From NCBI RefSeq assembly GCF_013337115.1, contig NZ_SGWE01000004.1:248001-312000 (forward strand): a DNA stretch of 64,000 nucleotides. The letters are read 5' to 3'. This document shows positions 57,388 through 64,000 of this stretch, one piece after another. The notes under the pieces were generated by a model, which made no database searches, had not been told where the DNA came from, and saw only the letters and a list, made by a program, of their open reading frames with translations. Origin of the DNA: Deinococcus sp. JMULE3. GTDB lineage: Bacteria; Deinococcota; Deinococci; Deinococcales; Deinococcaceae. The translations under genes were made by a program, and so were the position numbers. Each line of letters starts with the position of its first letter. Within the stretch, counting starts at the first letter, position 1.

Positions 57388-58524
57388 ATGGACTTCACCC
57401 TGAACGACGAACAACGCCAGCTGCAGCAGCTCGCCCGCGACTTCACCCGCAAGGAGATCATCCCGATCGCCTCCGAGTACGACCAGAAGGAGGAACTGCC
57501 CTGGCAGGTCGTCGAGAAGGCCTTCGAGGTCGGCCTGCTCAACCCCAGCATCCCCGAACACGCGGGCGGCCTGGGCCTGGGCATGTTCGACGAGTGCCTG
57601 ATCGGCGAGGAGATCGCCTACGGCTGCATGGGCATCTACACCGTCCTGATGGCCAGCGAACTGGGCATAGCCCCGATCCTGATCGGCGGGACCGAGGAGC
57701 AGCAGAAGCGCTTCCTGACGCCTCTGACCGAGAAGGCCGGGCTGGCCGCGTTCGCGCTGAGCGAACCGAACAACGGCTCCGACGCCGCCGCGATGGGCAC
57801 CACCGCCGTGCTGGACGGCGACGAGTGGGTCATCAACGGCACGAAGATGTGGATCAGCAACGGCGGTCTGGCCGAGGTCACGGTCGTGTTCGCCACCACC
57901 GACAAGCAGGGCGGCCACAAGGCGACCGTCGCGCTGGTCGTGCCCAAGGACGCGCCGGGCTTCTCGTACAACAAGATCAAGCACAAGCTGGGCCAGCGCG
58001 CCAGCCTGACCAGCGAACTGGTGTTCGAGAACGTCCGCGTGCCGAAAGCGAACCAGCTGGGCGGCCTGGGTGACGGCTTCAAGATCGCCATGAAGACGCT
58101 GGACAAGACCCGCATTCCGGTCGCGGCGGGCTCGGTCGGGATCGCGCGGCGCGCCATGGAGGAAAGCGTCAAGTACGCCAAGGACCGCGAGGCGTTCGGG
58201 AAGCCCATCGCGCAGTTCCAGGCGATCCAGTTCAAGCTGGCCGAGATGGCCATCGGCATCGAGACGGGCCGCCTGATGTACCAGAAGGCCGCGTGGCTGG
58301 TCGATCAGGGCCAACCGCACGGCTTCGAGAGCGCGATCGCCAAGGCGTACTGCAGCGAGATGGCGTTCAGCGCCGCGAACGAGGGCATCCAGATTCACGG
58401 CGGGTACGGCTACGTGGCCGAGTACCCGGTCGAGAAGCTGCTGCGCGACGTGAAACTGAACATGATCTACGAGGGCACCAACGAGATCCAGCGCGTCGTG
58501 ATCAGCCGCAACCTGCTGAAGTAA
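57388..58524 (+). CDS. Acyl-CoA dehydrogenase
   Basis: A 378-residue FAD enzyme of fatty- or branched-acyl-CoA oxidation. Landmarks are FALSEPNNGSDAAAMGTTAV near residue 128 (FAD and substrate contact), WISNGGLAEVTVVF near 155, FGKPIAQFQAIQFKLAEMA near 270 and IHGGYGYVAEYPVEKLLRDVKLNMIYEGTNEI near 335-366, with the catalytic Glu in YEGTNEIQR. The length and motifs fit short/medium-chain or branched-chain enzymes; the exact chain length is not inferable. Start ATG has GAGGAG upstream. A hairpin terminator and a family A repeat follow. Confidence 0.95.
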   Translation: MDFTLNDEQRQLQQLARDFTRKEIIPIASEYDQKEELPWQVVEKAFEVGLLNPSIPEHAGGLGLGMFDECLIGEEIAYGCMGIYTVLMASELGIAPILIGGTEEQQKRFLTPLTEKAGLAAFALSEPNNGSDAAAMGTTAVLDGDEWVINGTKMWISNGGLAEVTVVFATTDKQGGHKATVALVVPKDAPGFSYNKIKHKLGQRASLTSELVFENVRVPKANQLGGLGDGFKIAMKTLDKTRIPVAAGSVGIARRAMEESVKYAKDREAFGKPIAQFQAIQFKLAEMAIGIETGRLMYQKAAWLVDQGQPHGFESAIAKAYCSEMAFSAANEGIQIHGGYGYVAEYPVEKLLRDVKLNMIYEGTNEIQRVVISRNLLK

Positions 58525-58532
58525 TCCCATCA

Positions 58533-58580
58533 GGAGGGGCCGGGCGCAGGGTGGGCTGACCGTCCGCGCCCGGCCCCTCC
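58533..58580 (+). terminator. Terminator-like hairpin after the acyl-CoA dehydrogenase gene
   Basis: Perfect 15-bp stem GGAGGGGCCGGGCGC / GCGCCCGGCCCCTCC with an 18-nt loop, 9 bp after the stop codon. Confidence 0.75.
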
Positions 58581-58615
58581 CCTGTCCTTCATGAAGGTGC
58601 GTGGAGGTGTGTGTC

Positions 58616-58750
58616 ATACGGACTCGGATTGAATGGCTGACGAAGCCGCTGGGTCCGAGCGGATGCAAGTGGGAGAAAAAACCCCTCCGGACGTGGATTT
58701 GACAGATCGGTGTCGTTCCGATCGGTCAACGAAACAAACGGAATCCGTAT
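58616..58750 (+). repeat. Family A palindromic repeat, copy A4
   Basis: 135 bp with ends ATACGGACTCGG and ACGGAATCCGTAT. The central blocks are GGGTCCGAGCGGATGCAAG, AAAAAACCCCTCCGGACGTG and the core hairpin GATCGG-TGTCGTT-CCGATC, framed by TTGAC and GTCAA. The first hairpin is weak in this copy. Confidence 0.9.
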
Positions 58751-59319
58751 CAGCCAATGGTGAGGACACTGTTCATGCACCAGCAGGGACGGGCATGCAA
58801 AACGTCTTCTATGACGCCGCTCCTGCTCACCCCCTCCCAGCCTCCCCCCTCAAGGGGGGGGGGAAACACCGCGTGCTCATCGTTGGTCTGCCCTGAAGAG
58901 ATGAACCTGTCCGCACCATTGATCATATGGGGCTCAAGTGATGCGGCGTCGCCCGGTGGCCTCCTCACCCTTACGGCGTTTTGCGCCACTGCTGCGCCGA
59001 TCTTCAAATCGCACTGGGACGAAGCGACAGCGGGCGGTCGCGGGGTCGGCACGTCACGTTCATCATGGATCAGCCAGATCTGGTGTGGCCGGGGGGGCCT
59101 CCGGTCGCGCGGCTGGTCTGTGCTTCCGATCTGTGCGGCTGGCCTGCGCTGTTGGTCTGCGCTGATCGCTTGTGCTGGTCTGGCGGTCACCGGGCGGAGG
59201 GGTTGGGGGAGCTGGTGGCCGTTCTGGAGTGGGGATGCCGTGCCGATCGCAGTGGAACTGATTCCATTAATGTCCCGCCAGACAGAATCGTGTGAGATCA
59301 CTTCATGGACACTTGAGGC
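58751..59319. other. Gene-poor stretch with repeat C copy 3 and a doubtful ORF
   Basis: 58828-58863 is the third copy of the C-rich hairpin repeat (CACCCCCTCCCAGCC, then CCCCCCTCAAGGGGGG). The rest has lower GC than the genes around it. A 76-codon plus-strand frame (59065-59295, starting M-D-Q-P-D-L-V-W-P) has five Cys and no known match and could be a small gene or chance. The remainder looks like decayed sequence with no recognisable protein. Confidence 0.4.
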
Positions 59320-61101
59320 ATGACGGACGGTCGCCCTCACCTCAATCCCTATCAGGCACTCGGCATGGTCGGGGACGAGGCCGGGCGCGTGGACGCCGTC
59401 CAGACGAGTGGACTGTGGCGCTCCGCTCCGGAGGCGGCCTTCGATCGCATCGTGGATCTCGCGCGGACACTGTGCGGCACGCCCGTCGCTCTGTTCAGCC
59501 TGATCAACCGTGACCAGCAGTGGTTCAAGGCGCGCCGCGGCACCGACGTGGACGGTTCACCACGGGCCGACTCGATCTGCACGCTGGTGGTCGAGCAGGT
59601 CAGGCCGCTGGTGATTCCGGACACGCACCTCGACCCGCGCGTGGCGGAACGCGCGACCGTCACCGGGCCCATGAATGTCCGCGCCTACGCGGGCGTGCCC
59701 GTGGTCACGGCTGACGGGTACGCGCTGGGCACCCTGTGCGTGATCGACCACCGCCCCCGACCCTTCACGCCCGAGCAGATCGAGGCCCTCACGCAGCTGG
59801 CCGAGGTGCTCGGTGCGGAACTGGAACGCCGCGCGGCGCAGGTTCAGCTCAAGCGGATGTCCCTGACCGACGCGCTGACCGGCCTGCCGAACCGCGCGCA
59901 GTTCCGCGAGCACCTGCGGCAGGCGACGCAGCGGGTCACGCTGACCGGGGAGCGGGTCGCGCTGGCGCTGCTGGACCTCGACGGGTTCAAGGACGTCAAC
60001 GATTCGCTGGGTCATCAGGCCGGGGATGATCTGCTGCAGCAGGTCGCGACCCGCCTGCGGGAGGTCCTGTCGAGCAGTGATCTCGTGGCACGCATGGGCG
60101 GTGACGAGTTCGCGCTGGTGCTGACCGACGTGCGCGGCATCGGGTCGGTCGAGCGGGTCCTGACCCGGCTGCGGGACGCGATGCAGCGCCCGTTCACGGT
60201 GGCGGGGCGGGAATTGAGCGTCAGTTTCAGCACCGGGGTGAGCCTGTACCCGGACGACGGCGTGGACGCCGAGGAGATGCTGGCCCGCGCCGATACCGCC
60301 ATGTACCGCGCCAAGCGCACCGGTCAGGGCTGGGCGTTCTTCAACGCGCTGCACGACTCCCGCAGCGCGCAGGACCTGGAGACCCTGTCGGCACTGAAAC
60401 GCGCCCATGAACTCGGTGAGCTGCGCGCGTTCTTCCAGCCGGTCGTCCGCGCAAACGATTACAGTCCGGTCGGGTTCGAGGCGCTCGTCCGCTGGCAACG
60501 CGCCGGGCAGCTGGTCAGTCCCGCCGAATTCATTCCCCTGGCGGAACGGTCCGGGCAGATTCACCAGCTGGGCGCGTTCATGCTGCGCGAGGCGACCCGG
60601 CAGATCCGCGAGGACCGCCTGGCGCGGGTGTCCGTGAACGTCAGCCCGCTGGAGTTCGACCAGCCGGGGTACGTGCAGCGCCTGGCGGGCATCCTCGCCG
60701 AGAGCGGCATCGACCCCTCGCGGCTGGTGCTGGAGATCACCGAGACGTCCCTGCTGAACGCCGAGCACTCCCGCGTGGTCCTCGCGGAACTGCGGGGGCT
60801 GGGCGTGCAGCTGGCCCTCGATGACTTCGGGACCGGGTACTCCAGTCTGTCGGCGCTGTCCACTCTGCCGGTCCAGCACCTGAAGATCGACCGGTCGTTC
60901 GTGCGGCATGTCGGCGAGAGCGGCGAGCAGGGCGACCGCGCACTGGAGGTCGTGCGGGCCATCGTGACCCTGGCCCGCGCGCTGCGCCTGACCACCGTCG
61001 CCGAGGGCGTCGAGACCGCCGTGCAGGCCGACCTGCTGCGGGACGTGGGCTGCACGTTCCTGCAGGGCTTCCACTTCGGGCGTCCCGCCCCGCTGGCCTG
61101 A
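59320..61101 (+). CDS. GAF-GGDEF-EAL cyclic-di-GMP signalling protein
   Basis: A 593-residue cytoplasmic protein. An N-terminal GAF domain (about 40-185, with [19 protein letters not shown] and [11 protein letters not shown]) is followed by a GGDEF domain (about 190-345) with intact [10 protein letters not shown], and an EAL domain (about 365-590) with intact [35 protein letters not shown] and AEGVETA. Both diguanylate cyclase and phosphodiesterase residues are complete, so the enzyme could be bifunctional, switched by the GAF ligand. It lacks membrane helices. Its upstream region is the gene-poor stretch. Confidence 0.93.
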   Translation: MTDGRPHLNPYQALGMVGDEAGRVDAVQTSGLWRSAPEAAFDRIVDLARTLCGTPVALFSLINRDQQWFKARRGTDVDGSPRADSICTLVVEQVRPLVIPDTHLDPRVAERATVTGPMNVRAYAGVPVVTADGYALGTLCVIDHRPRPFTPEQIEALTQLAEVLGAELERRAAQVQLKRMSLTDALTGLPNRAQFREHLRQATQRVTLTGERVALALLDLDGFKDVNDSLGHQAGDDLLQQVATRLREVLSSSDLVARMGGDEFALVLTDVRGIGSVERVLTRLRDAMQRPFTVAGRELSVSFSTGVSLYPDDGVDAEEMLARADTAMYRAKRTGQGWAFFNALHDSRSAQDLETLSALKRAHELGELRAFFQPVVRANDYSPVGFEALVRWQRAGQLVSPAEFIPLAERSGQIHQLGAFMLREATRQIREDRLARVSVNVSPLEFDQPGYVQRLAGILAESGIDPSRLVLEITETSLLNAEHSRVVLAELRGLGVQLALDDFGTGYSSLSALSTLPVQHLKIDRSFVRHVGESGEQGDRALEVVRAIVTLARALRLTTVAEGVETAVQADLLRDVGCTFLQGFHFGRPAPLA

Positions 61102-61151
61102 ACCACGGGGATCCGGCCAGGACCGACCCGCACGGGCCGTATCCTGCGCGC

Positions 61152-61907
61152 ATGAAACTCGTCAGATTCACGGCAGGGGACAGCGCGGCGCAGTGGGGCG
61201 TCCTGAGCGGCACGCAGGTGCAGGTCACGCGCGGCATGGGCGGCGAGATCACGGGCGAGACGCTGGAGGTCGCAGCGGTCAGCCTCCTGCCCCCGGCCGA
61301 GCCGAGCAAGATCGTGTGCGTGGGCCGCAACTACCTGGATCACATCCGGGAACTGGGCAACGACACCGGCGACCTGCCCGCCGAGCCCGGCATCTTCCTG
61401 AAAGGCCCCAACGCGCTGGCCGAACCCGGCGGGAGCGTGCAGAAACCCGACTGGACCGACAACTTCCACTTCGAGGGCGAACTGGCCCTAGTGATCGGCC
61501 AGCGCGCCCGGAGCCTCACGCCGCAGAACGCGCTGGCGGCGGTCGCCGGGTACACCTGCGGCCTGGACCTGACCGCGCGTGACCGGCAGAAGACCGACCT
61601 GCAGTGGTTCCGCGCGAAGGCTGCCGACCGCTTCTGCCCGCTGGGCCCCTGGCTGGAGACCGAGTTCGACCCGCGCGACGTGCGCGTGCAGACCCGCGTG
61701 AACGGCGTGGTTCGCCAGGACGGCCGCACCGCGCAGATGATCTTCCCGGTCGTGGACATCCTGGTGTACCTGACGCGCTTCGTGACGCTGGAACCCGGCG
61801 ACGTCGTCCTGACCGGCACGCCCGAGGGCGTCGGCCCGGTCGGCCCCGGCGACGTGGTCGAGGTGGAGGTCGAGGGTATCGGCGTGCTCGTGACGCCGAT
61901 CAGCTGA
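61152..61907 (+). CDS. Fumarylacetoacetate hydrolase-family protein
   Basis: A 251-residue FAH-fold enzyme. [15 protein letters not shown] near residue 57, [13 protein letters not shown] near 80, [10 protein letters not shown] near 105 (two metal-binding Glu), [14 protein letters not shown] near 128 (third ligand Asp) and [23 protein letters not shown] near 218 match the 2-hydroxyhepta-2,4-diene-1,7-dioate isomerase / acylpyruvase group. The substrate is probably a 2-oxo acid or acylpyruvate. TATCCT (61140-61145) lies 6 nt before the ATG, a leaderless arrangement. Confidence 0.9.
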   Translation: MKLVRFTAGDSAAQWGVLSGTQVQVTRGMGGEITGETLEVAAVSLLPPAEPSKIVCVGRNYLDHIRELGNDTGDLPAEPGIFLKGPNALAEPGGSVQKPDWTDNFHFEGELALVIGQRARSLTPQNALAAVAGYTCGLDLTARDRQKTDLQWFRAKAADRFCPLGPWLETEFDPRDVRVQTRVNGVVRQDGRTAQMIFPVVDILVYLTRFVTLEPGDVVLTGTPEGVGPVGPGDVVEVEVEGIGVLVTPIS

Positions 61908-62009
61908 TCCGGAATCCAGCCGCGCGCCCTGCCGGGAGAGCAGGACCGCAGCGGGGGTCAGGGCGTCCCGAAGAGCGCCCCAACTGACGGCGCGGTCAGC
62001 GCTTGTCGC

Positions 62010-62038
62010 TTGACACCCCAGGGGGTGGCCCATACCCT
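62010..62038 (+). promoter_or_regulatory. Promoter of the peptide ABC operon
   Basis: TTGACA (62010-62015), 17-bp spacer, TACCCT (62033-62038), the best consensus-like promoter in the window. The transcript would have a ~90-nt leader; the hairpin CCGGT-N4-ACCGG (62113-62126) overlaps the Shine-Dalgarno CGGAGG. Confidence 0.8.
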
Positions 62039-62133
62039 GAACGAACGTTTTCCCTTTTCATCGTCCTGCCAGCCGCTCTCATGAATCCCCCGCGTGGGGC
62101 ATGACAGTCATGCCGGTCAGGACCGGAGGTTCC

Positions 62134-63711
<1,578 letters not shown>

Positions 63712-63804
63712 GCCCGACTGACGCCTGGGCCGGAGCAGCGCCCCACACGGGTCGCCTCCGGCCCTCCCCCTTTCGCCTCCTGACGTTCCCCCTGGAGATC
63801 CACC

Positions 63805-64000
63805 TTGGGCAGTTACCTGATCCGCCGCCTCGCACGCACCCTGCTGGTCATGCTGGGCATCAGTCTGGTCGTGTTCGTGTTCGTCCGTTCCATTCCCGGC
63901 GACCCGGCCGTCGCCATGCTCGGCGAGCGCGCCACGCCCGAAGCGGCCGCCGCGCTGCGCGAGCAGCTGGGCCTGAACAAACCCTGGTTCTTCAACCCCG
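63805..64000 (+). CDS. dppB: Peptide ABC transporter permease, N-terminal part (runs off the window)
   Basis: The first 65 codons of a DppB-type permease. SYLIRRLARTLLVMLGISLVVF is the amphipathic start and first transmembrane helix; FVRSIPGDPAVAMLGERATPEA and LREQLGLNKPW are the standard DppB/OppB segments. Start is TTG at 63805 with GGAG upstream; it follows the binding-protein gene by 93 bp. The rest lies outside the window. Confidence 0.9.
   Translation, partial: MGSYLIRRLARTLLVMLGISLVVFVFVRSIPGDPAVAMLGERATPEAAAALREQLGLNKPWFFNP

Noticed and set aside
59065..59295. 76-codon ORF in the gene-poor stretch
   Set aside because: No Shine-Dalgarno, no TANNNT box at leaderless distance and an odd Cys/Trp-rich composition; recorded only as a possibility in the region entry.

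Overview
This 64 kb window is GC-rich bacterial chromosome (or large replicon) with almost no gene-free space. Its gene content and signals point to Deinococcus: an archaeal-type (catalytic-only) methylmalonyl-CoA mutase, a HspR-type regulator with a tandemly duplicated DNA-binding domain, a class Ib ribonucleotide reductase behind a B12 riboswitch, a FemX-like peptidyltransferase, a PolA without a recognisable proofreading site, several families of short intergenic repeats, and many start codons sitting 5-9 nt behind a TANNNT box, which is the leaderless-mRNA layout typical of Deinococcus. I see no tRNA, rRNA, CRISPR array, prophage or complete insertion sequence.

Layout. 1-6049: glycolate oxidase genes (partial glcD, then glcF), a luciferase-like flavin oxidoreductase, an Fsr-like MFS pump and an OYE-family reductase. 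6121-10783 (minus): a small hypothetical, a two-permease plus ATPase ABC-2 exporter, rpiA and a BCP peroxiredoxin. 10919-14471: DUF402 protein, purN, an M20 dipeptidase and the duplicated HspR. 14659-19468: a PPP-family phosphatase behind a possible leader peptide, then a three-gene nucleoside-type ABC importer (substrate-binding protein not in the operon). 19556-23775 (minus): a split NHLRC2-like pair (thioredoxin plus beta-domain protein), a metallophosphoesterase and a NatAB-like exporter. 24226-25647: a double winged-helix regulator, a c-di-AMP receptor (DarA/PstA) and a small membrane protein. 25870-29354: hemE-hemH-hemY, the late coproporphyrin-dependent heme block. 29437-34150: promoter, cobalamin riboswitch, thioesterase, nrdI, nrdE, nrdF and an nrdH-like glutaredoxin, probably one operon. 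34165-38259 (minus): a small conserved protein, a HAD hydrolase, polA and a tiny membrane peptide. 38553-44526: DUF2227 protein, secreted subtilase, FemX, parvulin isomerase and a GNAT protein. 44658-48744: acyl-CoA mutase, a lipid kinase, recX and rpsT. 48864-53948: two exported proteins, glmM, a His-rich membrane peptide, an APH-like kinase and an AlkX-type DNA glycosylase. 54290-64000: purB, an unknown 428-aa protein, an acyl-CoA dehydrogenase, a GAF-GGDEF-EAL protein, a FAH-family hydrolase and the start of a peptide ABC importer.

The most notable non-coding features are: (i) a B12 riboswitch ahead of the B12-independent ribonucleotide reductase genes; (ii) six copies of a ~120-155 bp palindromic repeat whose core hairpin changes sequence between copies while staying paired; (iii) a chain of two four-codon mini-ORFs linked by TGATG junctions between two genes (51211-51243), made by a 14-bp tandem duplication; and (iv) two short leaderless upstream ORFs whose stop codons overlap the start codon of the real gene. 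All function calls rest on reading the sequence and knowledge of the families; no database search was run.
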